Source: DUAL01 sp964478325
GTDB lineage: Bacteria > Bacteroidota > Bacteroidia > Flavobacteriales > BACL11
Assembly: GCA_964478325.1 (NCBI GenBank)
Contig: CAYZIA010000036.1
Location: 1-14,138 of the forward strand
DNA length: 14,138 bases
Direction of reading: 5' to 3'
Position numbers and translations under genes: made by a program. Each line of letters starts with the position of its first letter. The stretch's first letter is position 1. The notes beneath the pieces are model-generated. The model saw only the letters and a program-made list of their open reading frames with translations. It was not told the origin of the DNA and searched no databases. Positions 6,626 through 14,028 of this stretch are shown piece by piece.

Positions 6626-8415
6626 TTCTTTTGGGATTCTACCTCAATTATTATTTCTTGTGCCGATTTTAGTAATGCTTCCATCTTACTATTATGCATA
6701 GTGGATGGTGCGTATCTAGCTAATTCGCAATCGTTTAGTAATGTGATAAATTGTATCTCAGTTTTCTCGTTTATTTTATTTTTACTAAAATAATACTGTA
6801 TACTTTCTTTTGAAAGTTGAAAGAGTTCTACTCCAAATCTATCAGAAAAATATCCCCAAAGCGACTTTTCTATATCCTCAAAAAATAACTCTTTTTCGTT
6901 CATATTTAGGTGCTTTTTTGCGTTCTTGAGTCGTTTTTGAGCAATATTGTTTGCTTTCCTACTTCTATTAAAAAGACTATCTATATTTCTTTTATTTATT
7001 ATTCTTAAATAAGTAATTAGCGATACAAACAATAAAATTGGCAAGATAAATAATATCCAGAAAAGGTTAGATTTATAAAAATAGTCACCTTCTTTTTGCA
7101 AATTAGTTTCTGTTTTAATGTAACGTATATCAGAATTTAGAAGTTTAATATCCTCTTTATTAATGATAGTAATCACACCAGCTTCTTCTGCATCTCCTTT
7201 TAATATATTTATAGGTATTTCATCAGAACGAATAGTTTTGTAGCTTTTGCTTTGAGGATGAAAATAAGTATATGAGATTGCAGGAATCTTATAATTTCCT
7301 TCAAAGCGTGGAATTAACAAATATTCAAAAATCTTTTTACCATTGGTATGCGTTTTTGCACTGAATGTTTTATCGATTATTTTAGGGTCATATATTTCAA
7401 AGTCAGGAGGGAATGCAATATCAAATGGTTCTAGTAATACCAAATTTCCATTACCAGAAATAGTGATTTTAAAATTAATTGCCTCATTGGCCTTTATTGT
7501 TTTATTATTTACTTCTACATCCATTCTTAAATCACCAACACCTCCATAAAAATAAGTAGGTCTTGGGGTAGGAAGTGGTTCCACAGTTATTGTAATTGGT
7601 TTAGAACTTATCACTTCTTCAATAGTAGAATATTGGTTGAACATGTTAAAAGGATCAAATGGATCTCTTTTATTATTTTTGTTTTGCACTCTTACTTGTG
7701 TTCGGATTTCCATGGGGTCAACTTGTAATTTACCAGACTTTTGAGCAGTAAGTAATGCCTTTTTTATCGTTGCAACATTGTAAGGAATACCATCAATAAT
7801 TTCTCTTCTAAATTTATTGTTTACTTTAATGTCTTCTGTCCAAAAACCATTAAGTGCTGGATTATTTTTTAGGTCAGTACTTGCTAGATCTACTCTAGTA
7901 AATAATTTGTAAGTAACTAGAATTTGTTCCCCTTGATAAATCTTTTTTTTGTTGGCAGTAGCACTTAAGAATAGTTGCTTTTTATTTATTGATTTTTTTG
8001 AACTTGGTATTTTATTTTGATCACTTTCTTGTATATTATTCTTTACAATCTCAATAGTAATAGGATTACTTTTATATTGTTTACTTTTTGAATTGATTAT
8101 AGCCGAACCTATAGTAAGGCTTCCTATTTTTTGTGCAATTAATACATAAGAATAAGTTGTAGTGGTTTGACTTTGACTTTTCCCGTTTACAAATGAATAA
8201 CTACTTGAAGTAGATGGATTTGGTCCACTCAAGATTCTGAAGTCCTTAAAATTTGGTCCTCTAAAATCTTTTCCTTTAGCATTAATTGAGAATTCGATCC
8301 GTATTTTTTCCCCTTGTAAAGCAGGATTTTTATTAATGGATGCAGTAAATGCTACATCTTGCCCATTTGCAAGAAATGTAATTCCTATAAGTAATATAAA
8401 TAGAATCTTTTTCAA
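6622..8415 (-). CDS. batD: BatD, large extracytoplasmic membrane protein (oxygen-tolerance family)
   Basis: 597 residues. Signal peptide 1-18 (KKILFILLIGITFLANG, then QD). The extracytoplasmic part, about 20-445, is beta-rich with at least three repeated Ig-like units, e.g. ASINKNPALQGEKIRIEFSI at 25-44, ATANKKKIYQGEQILVTYKL at 152-171 and VEVNNKTIKANEAINFKITI at 300-319. One transmembrane helix at about 451-471 leads to a cytoplasmic helical tail (487-597) with SLWGYFSDRFGVELFQLS and ELARYAP. This is the BatD family layout. The start codon is TTG (8415-8413): no in-frame ATG occurs in the signal-peptide region and the hydrophobic leader begins right there. Only one base separates it from the batC stop (TAG), so re-initiation or coupling is likely. 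Role inferred: ligand- or peptidoglycan-side arm of the Bat complex. Confidence 0.92.
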   Translation of the reverse strand: MKKILFILLIGITFLANGQDVAFTASINKNPALQGEKIRIEFSINAKGKDFRGPNFKDFRILSGPNPSTSSSYSFVNGKSQSQTTTTYSYVLIAQKIGSLTIGSAIINSKSKQYKSNPITIEIVKNNIQESDQNKIPSSKKSINKKQLFLSATANKKKIYQGEQILVTYKLFTRVDLASTDLKNNPALNGFWTEDIKVNNKFRREIIDGIPYNVATIKKALLTAQKSGKLQVDPMEIRTQVRVQNKNNKRDPFDPFNMFNQYSTIEEVISSKPITITVEPLPTPRPTYFYGGVGDLRMDVEVNNKTIKANEAINFKITISGNGNLVLLEPFDIAFPPDFEIYDPKIIDKTFSAKTHTNGKKIFEYLLIPRFEGNYKIPAISYTYFHPQSKSYKTIRSDEIPINILKGDAEEAGVITIINKEDIKLLNSDIRYIKTETNLQKEGDYFYKSNLFWILFILPILLFVSLITYLRIINKRNIDSLFNRSRKANNIAQKRLKNAKKHLNMNEKELFFEDIEKSLWGYFSDRFGVELFQLSKESIQYYFSKNKINEKTEIQFITLLNDCELARYAPSTMHNSKMEALLKSAQEIIIEVESQKK

Positions 8416-8416
8416 T

Positions 8417-9112
8417 CTACCAATCTTTTAATACCTTTATTTTTTTTCCTTTTATTTTTTTCTTTTGCATCTTTTCTTGCAATTCTTTTTCTTGTTGTTG
8501 CAATGCCTCCAACATTTTCTCTGCATCTTCTTTGCTCATATCTTCTTTTTCTTGTTGCTGTTTTTCTTGTTGTTTCTGTTCTTGTTTATCCCTCTGTTCT
8601 TGCTGTTGCTTTTCTTCTTGATTCTCCTCTTTTTCTTCCTGACTTTCTTCCTCTTGATTCTCCTCTTGCTCTTGTTGGTTATCTTCTTGTTGTTGCAACA
8701 TTTTTTGTGCAAGCGCTAAATTATGTCTTGTTTCTTCATCTTTAGGATTATTCTTTAATGCATGTTTATACGCCTGAATACTCTCTTTTAATTTTTGTTG
8801 TTTGAATAAAGAATTTCCTAAATTATGGTACAATTTTGCCTTCTCATTTTTTGTTTTTGCATTATCAATCAAACCTTCAAAAAGTGAGGATGATTCTTCA
8901 AATCTTTCTTGCTTATAAACTGCATCAGCCAAATTATAGGAAGCAGTAAAATAATCTTGATCCTTTTCCAAGGACTTTCTGTATTTCATTTCTGCATCAT
9001 TAAATAAACTATCTTTATACAAATTATTACCATTTCGTAAATGTGTTTTTTTATTTTGTGCATTTGTAAGAAATGGCAAAAGAAGTATAAAAATATAAAG
9101 AGTATTTTTCAT
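8417..9112 (-). CDS. batC: BatC: periplasmic TPR protein with Gln/Glu-rich tail
   Basis: 231 residues. Signal peptide 1-18 (LYIFILLLPFLTNA). TPR units cover about 22-135: THLRNGNNLYKDSLFNDAEM, FTASYNLADAVYKQERFEES and LYHNLGNSLFKQQKLKESIQ. Residues 139-190 are almost only Q and E with some K, D and N, probably a disordered or coiled-coil linker. The conserved end MSKEDAEKMLEALQQQE...KVLKDW (192-231) is typical of BatC. No transmembrane segment after the signal, so it should be a soluble periplasmic partner. One base separates its ATG from the batB stop. Its TPR segment is strikingly like that of BatE. The long open frames antisense to the Q/E tract are composition artefacts. Confidence 0.92.
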   Translation of the reverse strand: MKNTLYIFILLLPFLTNAQNKKTHLRNGNNLYKDSLFNDAEMKYRKSLEKDQDYFTASYNLADAVYKQERFEESSSLFEGLIDNAKTKNEKAKLYHNLGNSLFKQQKLKESIQAYKHALKNNPKDEETRHNLALAQKMLQQQEDNQQEQEENQEEESQEEKEENQEEKQQQEQRDKQEQKQQEKQQQEKEDMSKEDAEKMLEALQQQEKELQEKMQKKKIKGKKIKVLKDW

Positions 9113-9113
9113 G

Positions 9114-10127
9114 TTAATATTTCCATTTATTTTTTCTGCTAAGCAAAATTAAATCAAAAAACAATAATAAAAACGCAATGGATAAAAAGAGTTGAAATCT
9201 ATCTTTATAATCAGTAAAAACCATTGTTCCAATTTCCTTTTTCTCCATTTTATTTATTTCAGAAAATAGGGCAGAAAGGCCAGCCTGAGTGTTATTTGCT
9301 CGTACATAAGTGCCACCTCCAGCAGATGCAATCTCCTGTAACATTTGTTCATTTAATTTACTTATTATGGTATTACCTTCTTTGTCTTTTCTGTAACCTG
9401 TATTATTCCCATATTTATTATATATAGGAATTGGACCACCTTTGCTTAATCCCATTCCTAAAGTGTGTACAAGAACTCCTTTCTCATTAGTTAGTTTTGC
9501 TTGCTCTAATGCATCATCTTCATGGTTCTCACCATCTGTAATTATAATGATAGCTTTGTTTTGACCATTTTCCATATCAAAAGAGCGTATACTTAGATCT
9601 ATTGCTTTTCCAACAGCAGTTCCTTGACTTGGTATAATACTGGTATTTACTGTAGATAAGAATAATTTCGCAGCTGAATAATCAGTAGTAATCGGAAGTT
9701 GTACATAAGCATCTCCTGCAAAAACTATTAATCCAATTCTATCACCTTCTAATTTATCAATTAACCTAGAAATAGCTTGCCTTGCTCTTTCCAGACGGTT
9801 AGGCTTAATATCTTCTGCCAACATACTATTTGACAAATCCAATGCAATCATCAAATCAACACCTTCCCTTTTTACTTCTTCCATTTTTGTACCAATTTGA
9901 GGGTTGCTTATACCAATAATCATGCTTGTTATACATAGAAAGATAAGTAAGAATTTTAGATTTTCACGACTTTTTGAATAGAAAGGAATTAATCCTTTTT
10001 TTACAAGCCCCTCACCAAAACTTTTGAATGCTTTTCTTTTCCATTTACTATAATAAACCATTAGTAAAAAAAGAGGAATTAGTCCGTAAAGCAGATTCAA
10101 ATATTCTATGTTTTCGTATCTGAGCAT
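9114..10127 (-). CDS. batB: BatB: membrane-anchored VWA-domain protein
   Basis: 337 residues. Transmembrane segments at about 9-26, 56-73 and 309-330 bracket a von Willebrand A domain at about 88-295. The metal-ion-dependent adhesion site is complete: DLSNS (D97, S99, S101), T170 in SQGTAVG and D198 in IITDGEN. The segment SMLAEDIKPNRLERARQAIS after the first motif is nearly the same as in BatA next door, so the two are paralogues. Two helices before the VWA domain plus one after place the domain in the periplasm if the short N-terminus is also periplasmic. One-base gaps separate it from batA and batC. Role by family: VWA partner of the MoxR ATPase in the Bat complex; the ligand is unknown. 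Confidence 0.93.
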   Translation of the reverse strand: MLRYENIEYLNLLYGLIPLFLLMVYYSKWKRKAFKSFGEGLVKKGLIPFYSKSRENLKFLLIFLCITSMIIGISNPQIGTKMEEVKREGVDLMIALDLSNSMLAEDIKPNRLERARQAISRLIDKLEGDRIGLIVFAGDAYVQLPITTDYSAAKLFLSTVNTSIIPSQGTAVGKAIDLSIRSFDMENGQNKAIIIITDGENHEDDALEQAKLTNEKGVLVHTLGMGLSKGGPIPIYNKYGNNTGYRKDKEGNTIISKLNEQMLQEIASAGGGTYVRANNTQAGLSALFSEINKMEKKEIGTMVFTDYKDRFQLFLSIAFLLLFFDLILLSRKNKWKY

Positions 10128-10128
10128 T

Positions 10129-11118
10129 TTAAGGAATAGATTTTAGATAAGTACTTTTCAGTAGAAAAGAAAGCGTTAGAAATAATAGTGCAAAAAGAGC
10201 AAAAGGAAAAAATTCTTCTTTTCTTTTGTGATATTCAGTGGTTTCAATCTTCGATTTTTCTAACTTATTAATATCCTCATAAATTTCTTTTAAGGATTTG
10301 TTATTAGTAGCACGGAAATATTTCCCATCTGTTATGGTAGCAATATCTTGTAAGGTTCTCTCATCTATTTGTACTTCAACATCTTGATATTGTATACCAA
10401 AAGCAGTTTGAAAAGGGTAGGGGGCATAACCTTCCGTTCCAACACCAATTGTGTAAACACGGATGCCGAATTTTTGTGCAATTTCAGCAGCAGTAAGTGG
10501 CGCCACCAGACCTTGATTATTCACACCATCTGTAAGTAGGATAATCACTCTGCTAATGGCTTTGCTATCTTTTAACCGATTCACAGCTGTTGCTAATCCC
10601 ATTCCAATAGCAGTCCCGTCTGCTATCATACCACTTTTGATGTCTTTAAATAAATTGATAAGTACATTATGATCTGTAGTAAGAGGACATTGGGTAAAAC
10701 TTTCGCCACTAAAAACAACTAAACCAATTCTATCATTTACTCTTTTTGATATAAAATCAAGTGCTACATTTTTGGATGCTTCCAATCTATTTGGTTTCAA
10801 ATCTTCAGCCAACATACTTCCAGAAATATCCATAGAAAGCACAATGTCAATTCCTTCTGTGGTGGTATCTTCCCAACTTGAAGTAGATTGTGGCCTAGCT
10901 AAAGCAAAAATAAGTAGAGAAATAGAAAATAATTTTAAAATAAAAGGAAGATGAATTAATCTATTTTTAAGAGTTTTTTCTTGCTCAAAATCGCTTGTAT
11001 CCGAGAATAAAAGATCGGATTGTATTGTTTGTTTTTTAAAGAAATACCAAATTATAAATAAAGGAACAAGAAGCAGAAGGTAAAAATATTCAGGATTTAC
11101 AAATGTAATATTAGCCAT
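10129..11118 (-). CDS. batA: BatA: membrane-anchored VWA-domain protein
   Basis: 329 residues. Transmembrane segments at about 10-27, 57-74 and 303-320, with a VWA domain at about 88-290. All MIDAS positions are present: MDISGS (D97, S99, S101), T169 in ADGTAIG and D197 in LLTDGVN. The GTEGYAPYPF loop and DERTLQDIA segment are typical of BatA. The ATG at 11118 lies inside the end of the upstream gene (8 nt overlap) and is preceded four bases away by a full AGGAGGTG, rare in Bacteroidota, which strongly supports this start. Paralogue of BatB, same size and topology. Function by family: metal-dependent protein-binding component of the Bat complex linked to aerotolerance in Bacteroides; its partners here are inferred. 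Confidence 0.94.
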   Translation of the reverse strand: MANITFVNPEYFYLLLLVPLFIIWYFFKKQTIQSDLLFSDTSDFEQEKTLKNRLIHLPFILKLFSISLLIFALARPQSTSSWEDTTTEGIDIVLSMDISGSMLAEDLKPNRLEASKNVALDFISKRVNDRIGLVVFSGESFTQCPLTTDHNVLINLFKDIKSGMIADGTAIGMGLATAVNRLKDSKAISRVIILLTDGVNNQGLVAPLTAAEIAQKFGIRVYTIGVGTEGYAPYPFQTAFGIQYQDVEVQIDERTLQDIATITDGKYFRATNNKSLKEIYEDINKLEKSKIETTEYHKRKEEFFPFALFALLFLTLSFLLKSTYLKSIP

Positions 11119-11995
11119 TTTCCACCTCCTTTTCTTTAGTGTTTTTTACAAAATAAATCGATAAATCCATACTTTCATTATTGTCTGAATCTGTGGGTTT
11201 ACTTTTAGCATATTTTGCTAAATCAGCCCTTTGCAAAATAGTAGTTAACATAATCAAATCTTCTTTTTGCAAATTTCTGTTTTTCAAATTTTGTAAAATA
11301 TCGTATGTAGGCAATTCCAATGCTAAGATTTGAAACCTCTCTTCTAAATAAGTTCTTAGGATTTCTGAAATTTCAGAATGATACTGCTTTAATTTTCCAT
11401 TCTCCCACAATTCTTTATCTTTTAGAATAGCTAATTCGTTTAAAGCGATTACATAAGATGGAATGACAACTTTCGGTTTAATTTTTACTTCTTTTTTCTT
11501 TTTTGTAATCACATACTTTTTAAGAAGGTAGATAATTAAAGTAATTATACCAATTCCGAGAAGCCATGGCCATATATCACTCCATCCGTATGGTGCTTCC
11601 ATTGGAGGTTTGATATCCATTAATTGCGAATCTTCTGCTAATTCTACAGTTTGAACATTCAGTATTAATCCTTCTGTTTTCTTATTTTCATTAAAAATAA
11701 TTGGAGGAATAAAATACGTTCCACTATCGAAAGCAGTAATAATAAAGTCTTGTGAAATAGTAAGTGATTTTTCATTCTCCAAACTATCAATTTCTCCTTT
11801 CTCAATAATTTCAATTCCAGTAATTAAAGTATCATTAAAATTAGGCCAAGCAAAAGACTCTTCTTTTTCAAAGTTGCAATTAATATTGATCTTTGTTTGT
11901 TCACCAATTCTAATTAATGAAGTATCTAAGCTTTGTTTCTGAGCAAAAAGCAAAGCGCTAGAAAATAAAAAGATGACAAAAAGAATACGCTTCAT
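11111..11995 (-). CDS. Bat-operon single-pass membrane protein (BatX; between DUF58 and BatA)
   Basis: 294 residues. Signal peptide 1-19 (cleavage near FAQ), an extracytoplasmic beta-rich domain at about 22-118 (IRIGEQTKININCNFEKEES, DSGTYFIPPI), one transmembrane helix at about 143-159, a lysine-rich stop-transfer segment (KKKKEVKIKPK) and a cytoplasmic helical domain at about 180-290. That tail (EILRTYLEERFQILALELPT, RADLAKYAK) resembles the cytoplasmic tail of BatD in the same operon. This gene regularly sits between the DUF58 and batA genes of Bacteroidota and has no settled symbol; BatX is only a working label. It starts within the DUF58 stop (TAATG) and overlaps batA by 8 nt. A reduced-BatD role in the complex is inferred. 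Confidence 0.88.
   Translation of the reverse strand: MKRILFVIFLFSSALLFAQKQSLDTSLIRIGEQTKININCNFEKEESFAWPNFNDTLITGIEIIEKGEIDSLENEKSLTISQDFIITAFDSGTYFIPPIIFNENKKTEGLILNVQTVELAEDSQLMDIKPPMEAPYGWSDIWPWLLGIGIITLIIYLLKKYVITKKKKEVKIKPKVVIPSYVIALNELAILKDKELWENGKLKQYHSEISEILRTYLEERFQILALELPTYDILQNLKNRNLQKEDLIMLTTILQRADLAKYAKSKPTDSDNNESMDLSIYFVKNTKEKEVENG
11123..11130 (-). promoter_or_regulatory. Perfect Shine-Dalgarno (AGGAGGTG) before batA
   Basis: Minus strand AGGAGGTG, then GAAA, then the batA ATG. It is fully complementary to the usual 16S anti-Shine-Dalgarno and ideally spaced. It is embedded in the last codons of the upstream gene, which use GAG and GTG there although neighbouring codons favour A or T endings. 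No other gene start in the window has a comparable site. Confidence 0.85.
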
Positions 11996-12870
11996 TACCT
12001 TCTATTTTCTCTTTGTTTAAAAAAGTTTATAAGTGGTTTGATATAAGATTTAGCAGTGTTGATATTAATATGATCTACTCCGCAAAGCAAAAAATCTTGT
12101 TTTAATTTCTCTGCTCTTTTTTTATATTTATCACCAAAATCTATACGAATTCTTTTGGAAGAAGTATCCACCCACTTGCTTTTTCCAATTTCAGCATCCA
12201 ACATTTTTATCATACCAACATTTGGCAAAAGTTTTTCTCTTCTATCGTGGATTCTTACAGCTACAATATCATGTTTTTTGTTGGCAATCTGAAGTGGTTT
12301 TGTAAAATCATCATCCAAAAAATCAGATAGGATAAAACATACACTTCTTTTTTTAATGACAGAAGAAAAATACTCCAAAGCAGCAGAAATATTGGTACCA
12401 CTATTTTCTGGTTCAAAAGCTAGAAGTTCCCGAATAATTCTTAGAATATGCGATTTTCCTTTTTTAGGAGGAATGAATTTTTCAATAATGTCAGTGAAGA
12501 AAATCACTCCAACTTTATCGTTGTTTTGAATAGCTGAAAAAGCTAAGACGGCAGAGAGTTCAGTAGCAATTTCTTTTTTTGTTTTTTTCTGTGTACCAAA
12601 CTTACCAGACTTGCTAATATCTACGAGAAGCATAACAGTCATTTCTCTTTCTTCATCAAAGATTTTCACAAAAGGATTGTTGTATCTTGCAGTAACATTC
12701 CAATCAATGGTTCTTATATCATCTCCTAACTGATATTCTCTTACCTCAGAGAAAGCCATACCTTTTCCTTTAAAAGCTGTATGATATTCTCCAGCAAAGA
12801 TATGATTAGAGAGTCCTTTAGTTTTTATTTCAATCTTTCGGACTTTCTTTAATAATTCAGTTGTGTTCAT
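11995..12870 (-). CDS. DUF58 family protein with VWA-like fold
   Basis: 291 residues, no signal peptide or transmembrane helix, so cytoplasmic. The DUF58 signature is complete at 38-76: FSEVREYQLGDDIRTIDWNV and the following NPFVKIFDEERE. A VWA-like core follows with a full set of MIDAS residues: DISKS (D84, S86, S88), T159 in SGTN and D183 in LSDF. Genes of this family almost always follow a MoxR ATPase gene, and the two are thought to work together. Here its ATG overlaps the MoxR stop by one base (TAATG), and its own stop overlaps the next ATG in the same way. The exact client is unknown. Confidence 0.93.
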   Translation of the reverse strand: MNTTELLKKVRKIEIKTKGLSNHIFAGEYHTAFKGKGMAFSEVREYQLGDDIRTIDWNVTARYNNPFVKIFDEEREMTVMLLVDISKSGKFGTQKKTKKEIATELSAVLAFSAIQNNDKVGVIFFTDIIEKFIPPKKGKSHILRIIRELLAFEPENSGTNISAALEYFSSVIKKRSVCFILSDFLDDDFTKPLQIANKKHDIVAVRIHDRREKLLPNVGMIKMLDAEIGKSKWVDTSSKRIRIDFGDKYKKRAEKLKQDFLLCGVDHININTAKSYIKPLINFFKQRENRR

Positions 12871-13871
12871 TATGGAATTTCTACTGTATTAAGAATATCA
12901 TTAATAATATCTTCTGTTGTGATATTCTCAGCTTCTGCTTCATAAGTGAGGCCGATTCTGTGTCGTAATACATCATTGCAAAGCGCACGTACATCTTCTG
13001 GAATAACATAACCTCTTCTTTTGATAAATGCATAGGCCTTGCTCGCCATTGCCAAATTGATACTTGCTCTTGGAGAAGCCCCAAAACTAATTAAGTCTTT
13101 TAGTTTTTCTAAATCGTATTTTTCAGGATTTCTTGTCGCAAAAACAATATCGATAATGTACTGTTCAATTTTCTCATCCATATATACCTGCTTTACAATA
13201 TTTCTAGCCTTGGTAATAGCATCTTTACTAACTACCTTATTAGCAGTTGGGAAAGTTTCTGCTAAATTGTTTCGAACAATTAATTTTTCTTCGTCCTTCT
13301 GAGGATAATCAATTATAACTTTTAGCATAAAACGATCTACTTGTGCTTCAGGTAAAGGGTATGTTCCTTCTTGTTCTACTGGATTTTGAGTTGCCATTAC
13401 TAAAAAAGGCTCTTCCAATTTGAAGGTTTCACCTCCAATAGTTACTTGTCTTTCTTGCATTGCTTCTAATAGTGCAGATTGTACTTTTGCTGGCGCACGA
13501 TTAATTTCATCTGCTAAAATAAAGTTAGCAAATATCGGGCCTTTCTTTACCGAGAACTTTTCATTCTTAGGACTATAAATCTGTGTGCCTATCAAATCGG
13601 CAGGAAGCAAATCAGGAGTAAATTGCAGCCGGCTGAATTTTGCATCTATGGTTTTAGCAAGTGTAGAGATTGCAAGAGTTTTGGCAAGTCCAGGAACTCC
13701 TTCCAAAAGTATATGTCCATTTGATAAAAGCGCAACCAAAAGGCGCTCGCTCATCTTTTTTTGACCAACTATTACCTTTCCAATCTCTAAAGTAAGCATA
13801 TCAATAATAGCACTTTCTTTATTTATTTTTTCATTTAACTGCTTGATGTCCGTTGTGAGTGTTTCTTCCAT
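12870..13871 (-). CDS. MoxR-family AAA+ ATPase, first gene of the bat operon
   Basis: 333 residues, soluble. Walker A GVPGLAKT (58-65), Walker B ILADE (118-122) followed by INRAPAKVQSALLEAMQE, sensor 1 ATQNP (N163), arginine finger VDRF (R180) and sensor 2 GASPRAS (R268). The lid domain continues to the end (RGYVIPEDVRALCNDVLRHR). Length is normal for MoxR proteins. These are chaperone-like ATPases that act on VWA-domain proteins; the next genes encode three such proteins (DUF58, BatA, BatB). The ATG at 13871 is chosen because it lies a suitable 27 nt after the -7 box and an A-rich leader precedes it; there is no Shine-Dalgarno. All catalytic residues look intact. Confidence 0.95.
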   Translation of the reverse strand: MEETLTTDIKQLNEKINKESAIIDMLTLEIGKVIVGQKKMSERLLVALLSNGHILLEGVPGLAKTLAISTLAKTIDAKFSRLQFTPDLLPADLIGTQIYSPKNEKFSVKKGPIFANFILADEINRAPAKVQSALLEAMQERQVTIGGETFKLEEPFLVMATQNPVEQEGTYPLPEAQVDRFMLKVIIDYPQKDEEKLIVRNNLAETFPTANKVVSKDAITKARNIVKQVYMDEKIEQYIIDIVFATRNPEKYDLEKLKDLISFGASPRASINLAMASKAYAFIKRRGYVIPEDVRALCNDVLRHRIGLTYEAEAENITTEDIINDILNTVEIP

Positions 13872-13897
13872 TTTATATTTTTTTAATTTTAGGGAGG

Positions 13898-13928
13898 CAA
13901 ATTTACTTTTTGTCCTAATAATTGCAAA
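13898..13928 (-). promoter_or_regulatory. Predicted promoter of the bat operon (-33 TTTG, -7 TAAATTTG)
   Basis: Minus strand TTTG (13928-13925), a 19 nt spacer, then TAAATTTG (13905-13898). Both elements fit the sigma-70-type consensus of Bacteroidota, TTG and TAnnTTTG. Transcription would begin near 13891, leaving a leader of about 20 nt before the MoxR ATG. It lies after the terminator of the preceding gene, as expected for the first gene of an operon. Confidence 0.75.
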
Positions 13929-13980
13929 ATGAAACGATATTTTTTTTTGATTAGTATTTTATTAAACTAATAAATAATAG

Positions 13981-14006
13981 AAAGCCCCGACTAGCGGGGC
14001 TTTTTT
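13981..14006 (-). terminator. Intrinsic terminator after the right-edge T9SS cargo gene
   Basis: A 9-bp perfect inverted repeat (AAAGCCCCG at 13981-13989 and CGGGGCTTT at 13995-14003) with a 5-base loop. It starts 23 nt past the stop codon of the right-edge gene. On the minus strand it is followed by a T-rich stretch (CTATTATTTATTAG); on the plus strand by TTT, so it could act in both directions. It insulates the bat promoter from read-through. Confidence 0.85.
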
Positions 14007-14028
14007 AGAGTTATAGTTTACTAACTTC

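Noticed and set aside
6641..6645. GAGGT upstream of batE as a Shine-Dalgarno
   Set aside because: It lies 15 bases before the ATG, too far, and is explained by the BatD codons.
8465..8745. Two hydrophobic-looking open frames on the plus strand
   Set aside because: They are the complement of the CAA/GAA-rich BatC tract, which yields Leu/Phe/Val-rich translations by composition alone.
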